This document shows positions 44,524-54,245 of a stretch of DNA of 64,000 nucleotides, piece by piece. This stretch comes from Cytidiella melzeri (taxonomy: Eukaryota > Basidiomycota > Agaricomycetes > Polyporales > Irpicaceae), in NCBI GenBank assembly GCA_022592445.1, contig JABYQR010000042.1:1-64000 (forward strand), read 5' to 3'. Under the pieces are notes generated by a model, which worked only from the letters and a program-made list of their open reading frames with translations, made no database searches and was not told the origin of the DNA. Made by a program: the position numbers and the translations under genes. Positions within the stretch are counted from its first letter, which is position 1. Each line of letters opens with the position of its first letter.

Positions 44524-46860
44524 ATGAAGCGGTCCCAAGACGTTCCGCAAACTGCGACAGCTGCCAAGAAGCTCAAGATGACTCCTCCAGAATCCCTTGT
44601 CACTAACGAGGATGCGGTAGACTTGAGCGGACTGGACAGCAACTGGACGAAGGTTGAGAAACGGAAAGGCAAGAAGCAAAGAAAGCTTGAGAGGAAGTTA
44701 GACGTGTGTGTTCTACATTCTGTTCCTACTACATAGCTCCAAATGAAGCTTACTGCATCGCATATCTGTAGGCGACAACACCCAAGTTCTTGTATTCCAA
44801 AGGCGAAATACTCAAACGAAGAGAGGCAGTCAGTATCAGTGTACGTGAATCTACATCTCATATGCCACACTCCATATTTACTCTACTCTGTACTCTATAG
44901 GACATCCGCGACCTTGTCCTGCACCTGGTAACAGACGCTCCGCCTTCCAGCTGGGTACGGGTCGAGGTACGTCCTGCATACTGTGCATTGCCGTGTCATC
45001 TGAATCACGTCGATCACAGAATCCGCGCACGATACAAAAGGTTGTCGCGTTACTCATACCAGGACTTACGCCAGAACTGCTGTCGCTACCTCCTCTACCG
45101 ACATCAGCCACAGCAAATCCTCACCTTCCTCTCCAAATTCCCCTACCAGCTGTTGGTGCTACAGATGGTGTACCATTCATCTCACGGACATTTAGTCACG
45201 CGTGTCCCACGCATGCACCCGGCGACCAGACGCGAATGCATTCGGTTCTAGGTAGCTTTTTCCAAACACCTGTCTCTGGAGAGGAAAAGAAACGACGCCT
45301 TTTGGAGAGAGTCACATGTAATGTCCTTTCTCCTCATTTGCGAGGTATCTTACCATATACTCACCTCATCATCTATGCGGCCCTCCCATGCAGCAGAACG
45401 GACACAAGAGAAAACAGGGACTCGGTATCTGCTTACGAGGGAGCAAATGATAGAGAATGACTATCCCATCCCTTCATACATCGCGGACACGTTCGAAAAG
45501 CCGGAAGGGTGGATAGAAACCCCAGAACCGTCTGGCGATATTGCTGATGCTCGAATACTTGCCATTGACTGCGAGATGGTACGTTCTTCATGTCACATCG
45601 ACCCTCATGGATACTCTATCTTCTGTAGTGTCAAACAGACGACGGGAAACAGTTAGCAAGAGTTTGCATCATCGACTATACGTCTGGGATAGTCATTTTC
45701 GACAAACTCGTGAAACCGACAAAGCCTATTACAGACTATCTTACCCGGTATGCGTGACTATCTTCAGAATTGTAGCCCCAGCTCATTGATGTTTATAGGT
45801 GGTCTGGGATCACTGCTGAAGCCATGGCCGAAGCTTACACCACTTTCGAGCAAGTCCAAGCTCAAGTTCTTTCTTTGCTTTCCGCGTCGCCAACTCCCAT
45901 ACTCCTCGGGCACTCGTTGGAGTCAGACTTGAGAGCGCTTAAAATATGTCATCCTCGGTGCATCGATACAGCTGTCATTTTCCACCATCCACGCGGTCGC
46001 CCTCTCAAGCCTGGTCTGGCATGGCTCACGAAGAAGTGGTGCGGACGAGAAATTCAAAATCGAGGTGAGGGTGGACATGACCCGGAAGAGGACGCTCGAG
46101 CGTGTGTAGATTTACTCAAGAAAAAGGTCGCAAACGGTACGAGTTGGTCAATTGGGGCTGCGAATACTGTCGCTGATATTGAATTGGTCGACTTTTAGGT
46201 CCTGGATACGGGGAGTTCAAGGTGGACTTTGAATCTATCTTTGAACGCATGGCACGAGCCAGGAGGGGGACTGTTTCTTCTGTCGTCGTCGACCATGGAA
46301 ACCCCGCGAGCTGGCATGGCTCGAAAGCGACAACTACAGTAGCATGTCAATCCGACGACGAAGTACTTGAAGGCCTCCTGAACGCTGTATCGTCTCACAC
46401 GTTCTCTTTCGGTCGCTTCACCGCTCTCGCGGATGTGCTAGGATGTCAGTTTTTTTTTCCCTATCTACTATAGCCACAGAAAGCTTACAGTTGGATAGGG
46501 ATAACTAATAAAACGTCCGGTGAAGTCATTGGAGAGGGAGCTCCCGAGGCTGGGTCGGTACGGCCGCCCGATAATATCGCGGATATCCTGTCAGGCCTCG
46601 ACGCTCGATTGAATCGTCTATATGACACGCTTCCACCGCGCACAGCGTTGATTATCTTTACGGGACATTCTGATCCTCGTCAGATGGCAGCTCTGAATGT
46701 ACGGAAGAGCACTTTTGAGACTGCCGTACGCTCAGGCAAGAGCGCCGAAGAGCTCGGTCTGGAGCTGAGGTGGACCAGTGCCGACGCGAGAGCTTTGGAG
46801 GAAGAGGTTGAGAAGGCGAAGAGGGGTCTGTTGTTCTTAGGTCTCAAGGATGCGAAATGA
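44524..46860 (+). CDS. REX1: Rex1-like 3'-5' RNA exonuclease (DEDDh)
   Basis: About nine exons, roughly 590 residues. A basic N-terminus (V-E-K-R-K-G-K-K-Q-R-K) suggests nuclear location. The exonuclease III-type domain has A-I-D-C-E-M (Asp, Glu; near 45560), L-G-H-S-L-E-S-D-L-R-A-L (Asp; near 45910) and H-D-P-E-E-D-A-R-A (His, Asp; near 46080), completing DEDDh. The family trims 5S rRNA, tRNA and other 3' ends in yeast. A long C-terminal extension (46200-46860), with F-T-G-H-S-D-P-R-Q-M and an acidic/basic coiled segment, follows the catalytic domain. Pieces of precisely this extension and its UTR are scattered in the window. The start is the first ATG of the long exon. The gene itself looks intact. 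Confidence 0.85.
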
Positions 46861-47042
46861 TTCAGCACCCATCTCTGTTGCAGTCGTCTCTAATCTATCA
46901 ACAAGCAAGTGCTAGTTGCATGGTCTTCAGCTCGTAGGATGAACCGTTTGGCCGCCATCGAGGGATTCATTCGGACTCGAATCAATGTCGATGATGATAT
47001 ATATACATGAGGGTGGACTACGTCACGGTCATTGTTCATGCT

Positions 47043-47315
47043 TCATAAATATGCTACATGCCACTCGACATCGATAGCGAAATCTGATTTCATTGCGTTC
47101 TCGTCGAGGTCTTCGGAGCCGTGTTTATCCAGGAAGATGTTGTCGCCCTCAAGAGAAGAGTCACTGCCCACAACAATAGGTGACGATGACCGGCCAGTTT
47201 TTGGGCCTGAGTGTAGCTTTGTTAGCACGCTAAGCACAGTTCCGTCCCTCAATCTACTCACATTCGATTCTGAATACTTTGCCACACAGGGGAGGAGGGC
47301 CCCTGGCCGACGCAC
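47043..47315 (-). pseudogene. DPBB last-exons fragment (copy E)
   Basis: On the minus strand, a short P-L-C-G-K-V-F-R exon (about 47280-47310) is followed by an intron-like gtgagt stretch and a last exon G-S-D-S-S-L-E-G-D-N ending V-E-W-H-V-A-Y-L, stop 47043. It aligns with the C-terminal half of DPBB copy D, but the C-x2-C cysteines are gone. No signal peptide or promoter was found upstream. Tail-to-tail with the intact exonuclease gene, which may be the ancestral arrangement. Confidence 0.65.
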
Positions 47316-47429
47316 TGCGGTGAAGAATGAGGGGGGGAATCGACAACGGAGAAGCTGCTCATGGAAAGCTGGGCCTGTTACTCACTTGCTTCAGAGACCG
47401 CCATGCATCATCGACAATGATTCGAGGCA

Positions 47430-47845
47430 GGACAAATCACCTATTGGCAGCCCAACGGTTCAAATCAGAGACAACAGCAACAGAGATGGACGCTGAATCA
47501 TTTTGCATCCGACTGACTTGAGACCTGAGAACAACAGGCCACCTCAAGCTTCGCCTTCTCAACCTCTTCCTCAAAAGCTCTCGCGTCGGCGCTCTTGCCT
47601 GAGCGTATCGCAGTCTCAAAATCGCTCTTCCGTACATTCAGAGCTGCCATCTGACGAGGATCAGAATGTCCCGTAAAGATAACCAACGCTGTGCGCGGTG
47701 GAAGCGTGTCATAAAGACGATTCAATCGAGCGTCGAGGCCTGCCAGTGACAGGATCTCCGCGATATAGTCTGGAGGCCCTACCGACACAGCCTCGGGAGC
47801 CCCCTTTTGACAACTTCACCAGACGTTTCATCATGACCTAAAAGG
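47430..47845 (-). pseudogene. Fragment of the 3' end of the Rex1-like gene (copy e)
   Basis: On the minus strand from about 47845 it matches the exon start (aaacgtc-ggtgaag, then G-A-P-E-A) through L-D-A-R-L-N-R-L-Y-D-T-L-P-P-R-T and F-T-G-H-S-D-P-R-Q-M to the stop, plus about 70 bases of UTR. A stretch of about 11 codons is missing between G-K-S-A and D-A-R-A. It is the best preserved copy, open over 96 codons, yet it lacks the nuclease domain. Confidence 0.88.
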
Positions 47846-47934
47846 TGGATACACATATTCCTTCATGATATACTGACCATGACAAGTACGTGAGCGGCTA
47901 CTGCAAAGTTCAGGTAACCTGGACGCAACCGGAT

Positions 47935-47990
47935 ATTCAACGCTGTGCGAGGTGGAAACGTGTCATACCTAGACAATTCAGAGGTCGTGG
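47935..47990 (-). pseudogene. Short Rex1-like exon piece (copy f)
   Basis: caacgctgtgcgaggtggaa and the following cgtgtcata stretch repeat the segment at 47684-47708 of copy e. Only about 50 bases remain. Confidence 0.6.
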
Positions 47991-48079
47991 CTTGCTGTGC
48001 ACCTATCCTACAGTTTCGTTCGTGATCGCATGGCTAATACCGAGTTTGAATGGCGCATCACCCGTTTCAGACGCACATC

Positions 48080-48205
48080 ACTCGCTCAGTGAGTAAAACC
48101 GTGTTCTCAATGCCCAGGAGTTTTATGAGCATCATTTGTTTTCGACTTAGCGGCGGCGGCCCCTACAGCAAGTGTATAAAATGCCCCAGCGTTGCATGAG
48201 CAAGC
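48080..48205 (+). promoter_or_regulatory. Conserved DPBB-family promoter, copy D
   Basis: Contains the cccaggagttttatgagcat block near 48110 and gtgtataaaatgccccagcg near 48172, about 120 bases before the start codon. Shared with 30361, 49154 and, inverted, 9700-9830. Confidence 0.7.
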
Positions 48206-48292
48206 TCTCATCTTCGACAAGTTTATTTCCCTCCACATTCTTCACCGCAGTGCATCGGCCAGGTGCCGTCTTTTTAACCTTCCCTCCTTACT

Positions 48293-48938
48293 ATGTTATT
48301 CTTCACGCCTTTCCTTTTTGCTCTGCTGGCTCTCGCTGATCTTTCAAATGCTCTTCCATTCCCATTCAACACGAAGACACACCGCGGTACTGGTAAATGT
48401 GTCTTACATCACTACTTTTGGCGGCGCCTTACATTGTTTTCCTGCAGCGACGTTCTACGATAGCGATCCTGGAGCGGGTGCTTGCGGCGGGACCATGACG
48501 AACATCGATATTCAACTCGCCGTCGCTGTGTCGTCCAAGTTCTTTGATTCGTATCCGTGAGTAGCCCTGGGAAATTATATGTTGATAAGAATCTTTTATT
48601 GATCCTGCGTATTGTCATCTTACAGCGGCGCCGGAGACGATCCTACTAAGTTTGTTGTCCACCATAATTGTATCACAGTTCACTCACACCTCTCTCCAGG
48701 AACCCCCTTTGTGGCAAAGCATTGACGATCACTGGTGAGTCGGGCGCGTCACATATCTGTTCTTAGCGTGCTCACAAAGCTACAATTAGATGACAATAAT
48801 GGCTGGGAAGTGACAGCCACTATTTTCAGTAAATGCGATGAGTGCGACAAAGACGACCTTAAGCTGTCTCTGGCAGCATTCATGCAAATCGATGATACCC
48901 CCGATAGCAGCACTAAGATCTCCTGGCATGTAGTATAA
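48293..48938 (+). CDS. Small secreted DPBB (RlpA/expansin-like) protein, copy D
   Basis: Intact, about 125 residues in about five exons. Exon 1 (48293 to about 48391) gives a signal peptide M-L-F-F-T-P-F-L-F-A-L-L-A-L-A ending S-N-A-L-P. Exon 2 starts A-T-F-Y-D-S-D-P-G-A-G-A-C-G-G and runs to S-S-K-F-F-D-S. Small exons give G-A-G-D-D-P-T-K and N-P-L-C-G-K-A-L-T-I-T. The last exon has V-T-A-T-I-F-S-K-C-D-E-C, D-L-K-L-S-L-A-A-F and W-H-V-V, stop 48936-48938. The double-psi barrel features and the acidic position before L-x-L-S are present. Probably an apoplastic/wall protein. Confidence 0.8.
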
Positions 48939-49149
48939 ACAATCTACGTAGCTCAACCTCGTGTAGTATCAACAATGATTTGAGTCAGAATGGTGATTCA
49001 TTCACCTGCGAACACCGACTTTGGATGTGTGTATGCTTACAGTGCGCATCACCTTTTTCAGCCACATATCACTCGCTGAACGACCAAAACCGAGGAGTAT
49101 CATGACCATCACCTGTTTTTTTCTTGACTGGGCAGCGACGGCCCCTAAA

Positions 49150-49335
49150 GCAGTGTATGAAAGGCCTAGCGTTGCAGGTTTTAGAACTGGCCACGAAGTG
49201 AAAGTCATTCTCATGGGCAGTGACTCTAAAATTGAGGGCGACAACCTCGGATTGTCTGCAGTGGTCGCCTTCTCAAGTCCCGATGAGCAGGTGTTCAGCG
49301 GTTTCAATGTTACCTGGCATGTACCTAATTCATGA
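49150..49335 (+). pseudogene. Chimaeric DPBB fragment: promoter joined to last exon (copy F)
   Basis: A gtgtatgaaaggcctagcgt block (a TATA changed to TATG) is followed after only about 25 bases by a frame like the last exon of the family: V-I-L-M-G-S-D-S-K-I-E-G-D-N-L and V-T-W-H-V, stop 49335. Exons 1-4 are missing. It resembles copy E more than copy D (G-S-D-S-x-x-E-G-D-N). Without a signal peptide or start it is unlikely to be expressed. Confidence 0.65.
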
Positions 49336-49344
49336 AGTATGAAC

Positions 49345-49687
49345 GGTCGTTAAGAGTTGGCGCCGCGCCGCCGCTCGCAGTTCGCAGCTCCGGCGTCTAT
49401 CACCCCAAAGAGGAAGGTGATGTAAGCAGTCACAGTCTGTCACAAATGTGCTTGCAATTGTTGTGGGATTTTTTTGCTTGTGCTCAAGTAGCTTACATAG
49501 ATCAGCCTTCAGAATAAAGAAACATTGCATAGTTATGAACCACATCAAGAAACACGAGGTTTAAGTAATAAGAAAGCTAGACTGTTACATCTTCGTGAAT
49601 ACCTAATGCGACAAGCGCCCCTCGGACCGGTTCAATAGCCGGAGCTGCGGACTGCGAGCGGCGGCGCTGCGCCAACTCTGAGCGACC
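49345..49687. mobile_element. Foldback/MITE-like element with 50-bp terminal inverted repeats
   Basis: Left arm 49345-49394 and right arm 49638-49687 are inverted copies with 4 mismatches in 50 (92%). The arms begin GGTCG, then AGAGTTGGCGC, and are very GC-rich. The 240-base middle has no coding frame. Size and structure fit a non-autonomous DNA transposon. No convincing target-site duplication was found next to the arms, so the superfamily is open. Confidence 0.7.
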
Positions 49688-49725
49688 CTAATAATCAGCT
49701 CTACCACCCCGCTGAGAATCAGCAT

Positions 49726-50163
49726 TTATCGATATTTATCTCCAAGTCCTTGCTTAACTTTTCGGATTGATGTCGATCGAGATCCCAACTCGGAAGAGTG
49801 ACTGATTTTAGTCACCTCGTACGAATCATGTAGAGAAACTACTCGGACCTTCCTCCCGTCCGGCCACCATGTCCTTGCCAAAATGTAAAATCGGTCCTCG
49901 CCGAGGATTTTGGCCTCTATGTCCTCCCAAAAAAATCGTACGTCGGGCCTCCGGCGGGTCTGTTTATGTCCGGCGCCTAATATATGCTCTTGGTGAACAT
50001 TCCAGGGGCCTTGTCTATTCTGTTTCGCCTCCACCTTCAAAATGAAAGGGTCGACAGTGTTGCTGCTCCAGGCCCGAATGCCGACTCTTTGTGTACACGG
50101 CGCCTGTACATATCTACCATCTGCGCATGGGGTTTTCCCGCTTATCACACCACTCAGAAGCAT
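49726..50163 (-). CDS. Hypothetical frame, low support
   Basis: A 145-codon open frame on the minus strand, without a clear start, with a compact W-E-D-I-E-A-K-I-L-G-E-D-R-F-Y-I-L-A segment and W-W-P-D-G-R-K-V-R-V strand-like sequence near its middle. It reads like a real beta-rich domain, but I do not recognise a family and see no exons joining it. It could be a remnant. Confidence 0.3.
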   Translation of the reverse strand: MLLSGVISGKTPCADGRYVQAPCTQRVGIRAWSSNTVDPFILKVEAKQNRQGPWNVHQEHILGAGHKQTRRRPDVRFFWEDIEAKILGEDRFYILARTWWPDGRKVRVVSLHDSYEVTKISHSSELGSRSTSIRKVKQGLGDKYR

Positions 50164-51233
50164 GGCAATTGCAACAGAGTGTCCGCTGGTAAGTATCGGC
50201 AGCCAAAACGTTTGCAGTGGCGGTGTCTGTAAGTTTCAACACGCTTGTTGATTGTACACGCTGATTTATGTATCGTCATAGAGGTTTGTATGTATCGAGA
50301 AGATGACAAGGGCCAGTGTGCGCAACGAATGACCGCTTTCTACAAACTGTCACAGAAATAACAGTGTCTTTCGGGTGTAGCACGAGCGTTCGAAATATAC
50401 TTCCTCAGGCTACCCTAAAGATCTAACTCTGGCACACAGCCCCAATTTCGCTGCATTCTGCAGCATGAACTGTGTCGCACAGCTCATAGATCACACGTCA
50501 GGGCCCCATCCGCTTTGCGCTGGAATATTCTTCCGAGTGGTGCGTGTGATCATGGGGTACAAATCACGGCTGTATTCATGATGTATACTGACCGCGACCC
50601 ATGATATTTTCAAGATTAGCAGAGGGCGCACCTCCGCTCGTGAGTCTTGACAACTCTGCCAGTCACGTTGTCTCGGTTTGGCCATTCAACCCCTGTTCAA
50701 CGCGATTCAGCTATTGCTACTCAGTACCCCTCGTATCTACGTGAGAATCCCGAGGCTTGGAAGAGGTCAGCAGGCCCTTGCTCGCAACTTTGTCCCTGAC
50801 CGTTCTGAATCCAGAGCAAGATCAAAACCTTGCGGTGAAGAATGCCCGGTCGTGTACTTGCGATGCTCTTGGGAGCAAAACACCTCGCAAGAGATATCAC
50901 GAACATCGGCATGTGATGATGTATGATCACGTCCATCTCTACTTCTATTCTACTTCATGACCTCGCAGGAAGTCGCATTGTCATAGCGGGGTGTGCCGAT
51001 TGATCAAAATCAAATTCAGCTCTCACCTCTCAATAGTGCGTACTGCACTCCTTTCTTGATGAAGCCCGCAACTTACGCTACATAGCCTCCCAGCACCTGG
51101 ATCTGGGTGTCTATGAATATCATGAACCGTAAAGAAATCGCATATCGTACACCAGCAGTCCTGTGGGTATAAAGCAGCGGTAGCCTCTGGCCGCACCGAC
51201 TGCACTTCCAGCCGACTACACAGCCAGTTTATC
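50164..51233. other. No gene recognised
   Basis: Short frames only (for example 50042-50251 plus, with several Cys). A TATA-like gggtataaag at 51163-51172 lies about 65 bases before the next gene's start. Confidence 0.4.
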
Positions 51234-53500
51234 ATGTCAGACGCCTTCCCCCCAAACTTGATCCCCGAGCTAATGGGTGACTTGAATGGTCTTGGTATGT
51301 ACTGGGCTCGCCGGCAACAGCTCTGTTGAGCAAATTTTTCCAGGTTCCACATTGATTGGGTCGTGGTTTACTGTGATTCTCTGCGGTGTGGCCATGGCAC
51401 AGGTGAGCAACATTTACAACTCATGGTATATACTTGTCACCTCAAGTGCTCCCAGACGTACAGCTACTTCAACGAGTATTCTGATGACGACATCTGGACT
51501 AAAGCGTCCGTATGGTTTGTCACGTAAGTGTGCTCGGCATAGACACTTGTTTGACTCGGAGGTTCACGATAACATTTCAGTTTGGTCAACATTCTTCACT
51601 CGATTTTTGGTAAGAATTCAGTCCTTTGATGTACGATGTAGAACCAGAGCAAGCTTACTAAGCCAATTTATGTAGTGTGCATTGCTACATATCACTACTC
51701 GGTACGCCCTGCAGTGACTGACCAGCCTCATTTAGACTTACTATGCCACCACAGATTATGTCTATTGGTGTGCTATCTATTACGGGCTTGCTGACCGTTC
51801 ACTGGTATGTATTCTACACTTGCCTTACTCTGTTCATGTCACTGACTATATTCTCCAAAGGTCTATTCAGGTTTGTATTGATCACCGCCACATTTTGTTG
51901 TCCTTAACTCACCCGAGCTGACTTCCAGGCCTTGTTGGTCACGCGTGTATGTAAGGAGCTATTTTACAACAAATATTTGATGCAAATGTTTTCAACAGCT
52001 GGTCATGGCGGGTTTTGTTCTGATGTGAGATATTTGGCGCGCTACTGCATATTTCTTCGTGCTGATGAGTGTTGTACAGGTACTTCACCAAGATATGCTT
52101 CCATCTGCGTATGTCCCGCGCTCATTCTCGAGTACTGGCTGAGCCGGATTGACTGACTTTTCTGGTCGCAGTTGCGGACAAGAAGATACAAACGCCTGTC
52201 GTTGTTGTCATAGTACGTGTGCCTGCTATGATGGCCTGGTGGGCGCATGAATAATTGCCGTTCAGGTCATCATGATCATTCTGCATCTCGGTAAGTTAGC
52301 ACCAAAATTCCAACGCACAATCATGAGCTCATGCTCGGGTGCATCTCGACCTAGGTTTTGGAATAGGTTTGTGCTTGACCTTGCATTGATGACGAGGCCA
52401 AAATGATTATTTTGGTTCCATGAAACAGCCTTAATCGTAAAGATGTACGCACCCCGTACTCTCTAGCTACCGTCTGCGCACTGATCCCTTCACTTACCAG
52501 CTCCGCTCTGACGACATTTTATGACTTGAACTCGATCAGAGTTAGTAATGATTGCTTATATTCTTCGGCTTCGCCTTAGCTCGCTGAACACCTCTCTTTC
52601 TACTTCTTAGAGTGCAGCAATCATCCCAATGACGGCTACTCAGGTAGCAGCCGACGCGTTAGTATCCGTCACATTATGTCTTCCGTTACCGAAGCATTCC
52701 GCGGTCTTCAAGCAGTGCGTATCGCGCTTTGTGTTTTGTTGCTCAACTCTCTGATGGTCATCTACAAGAACGAAGAATGTTCTTTACACTGTTGTGATTT
52801 GCGCTGTTAGTAGAGGCATTGTGACATCGTAAGTCGTCTATGCCTATCACAAAGAGAGTTAACTCAGAATATGTGCTGTGCAGTGCTGCAGCTATGGTTG
52901 AATTATTAGCGGTATGCGTTCCGGAGTCAAATCATGGAAAGGTATACTGGCAATGACGTTCTTGTAGATCTCTGTAGCTCCTCATGCGCTGTGGTTTTCC
53001 TGTGCAGAACTTCTTATAGCAGGCTGTGAGTTTTGCAATTTCTACTCGCAGCTTGTACAGTGTTGCTGACTCTGTGGGCATGTACAGGCTACGCCAATTC
53101 TCTTCTCTCCGCATTGACAACTCGAAACCGCATCCGTAGACTTGTGGCCGGCAATATGGCAATGCAAACGATGTCTATCCCCCTTCGCTCTTACCTACCA
53201 AGCGCCAGCATGAGCAATGACGACCGTGAAACCGTTGCCAGCGACATCCCAAAGCCCACTCCGACTCACACAGACACGAAGGCGGATATTCTCAGCTTCC
53301 AAGCATGCGATGATGCGTATAAGAAGGCGGGCTTTCATGAATATTGTGTCAGCATTCTCTCACTTTTCTCAATGTATATAGGCTTGAATCGCAGTGTTTT
53401 CCCCATTCTTCCACACAATATGTCCCAACGTGTCTTTCGTATCGCGTCTAATTGTGTATATTACCTCGGTTCATCATTAATACCACAACGCTCTGTATAA
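51234..53500 (+). CDS. DUF6534-type seven-helix membrane protein
   Basis: Many short exons. Start 51234 with M-S-D-A-F-P-P-N-L, then helix 1 containing S-T-L-I-G-S-W-F-T-V-I-L-C-G-V and Y-S-Y-F-x-E-Y. Later segments have K-A-S-V-W-F-V, V-N-I-L-H-S-I-F and more helices up to about 53060. The C-terminal marker Y-A-N-S-L-L-S-A-L-T-T-R-N-R-I-R near 53090 is typical of basidiomycete DUF6534 proteins, followed by a polar tail. The middle exons (51,700-53,000) are hard to resolve and may contain defects. This family is greatly expanded in Agaricomycetes and its role is unknown. Confidence 0.6.
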
Positions 53501-54245
53501 GGTCTAAGGTCTAAGATGTTCAAACGTTGAGCGATGCACCGTCCGTATCACTTGTTCGAGCTAGTAGTAGCGGAGGCATCGGACACGGATCTCTGGAGAC
53601 AGAGAAGGTACTACTTACAGCGTTCGCAGCGTCAATGCCTTTTCAACTCCATGTGGCTACAGAAAGCGATTTGCCAGCTTGGCGGATTGACTCGCACGGT
53701 AGCAAGTTAGACTCGAACTCAGGTAGCAATCCACGGCGTCCGAGTCCACGAGCCGCGCTCAGGCTGAAAACGGTTGAGGCTCGTTGTTCGTCCCATCCTT
53801 ACTACGGAGAGAAAGAATACCAGTCTCTCATCACTGCCTAGTCATGGTGTCCCACTCACATACATTGAACATAGAGGCCGATGATGAACATACTCAGCCG
53901 GGTAAGATGATTATTGGCACGCTTGCAATTAAGCGCTCGCTAAGCACTTCTGTTGCGGTGATACCGGTAAGCACTGATTTCAGACGACCATCAGGCAGCG
54001 TACGACCTCATTGCGGCTCTCTTACCTACCACAGTCATATGTCTTGATTATTGGAGAGCAGGCTGCAACGTGTACCCCAGAGTCAAGTTTCGAAGATCAA
54101 CTGTACTGCCTGCCCCTTTCAACGTGGTCGGTTGCCCTATCTCAAAGACTTTCATATCCGATTCTCTCTGTGAAGTGCACCTCTTACAAGCCTCCAGATT
54201 ATCTGCTGGAGATATCGTACCGACTGGTGACCAGTGACAACCACA
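53501..54245. other. Upstream region of the telobox gene, no gene assigned
   Basis: Frames of about 100 codons (53527-53841 and 53784-54047) exist without recognisable domains. They could hold 5' exons of the next gene or a small unknown gene. Confidence 0.35.

Noticed and set aside
47450..47475. tRNA B-box-like cggttcaaatc
   Set aside because: It lies in the antisense UTR of Rex1 fragment e; no cloverleaf can be drawn around it.
50042..50251. Small Cys-containing frame as a secreted effector
   Set aside because: No clear signal peptide or splice support; composition not convincing.
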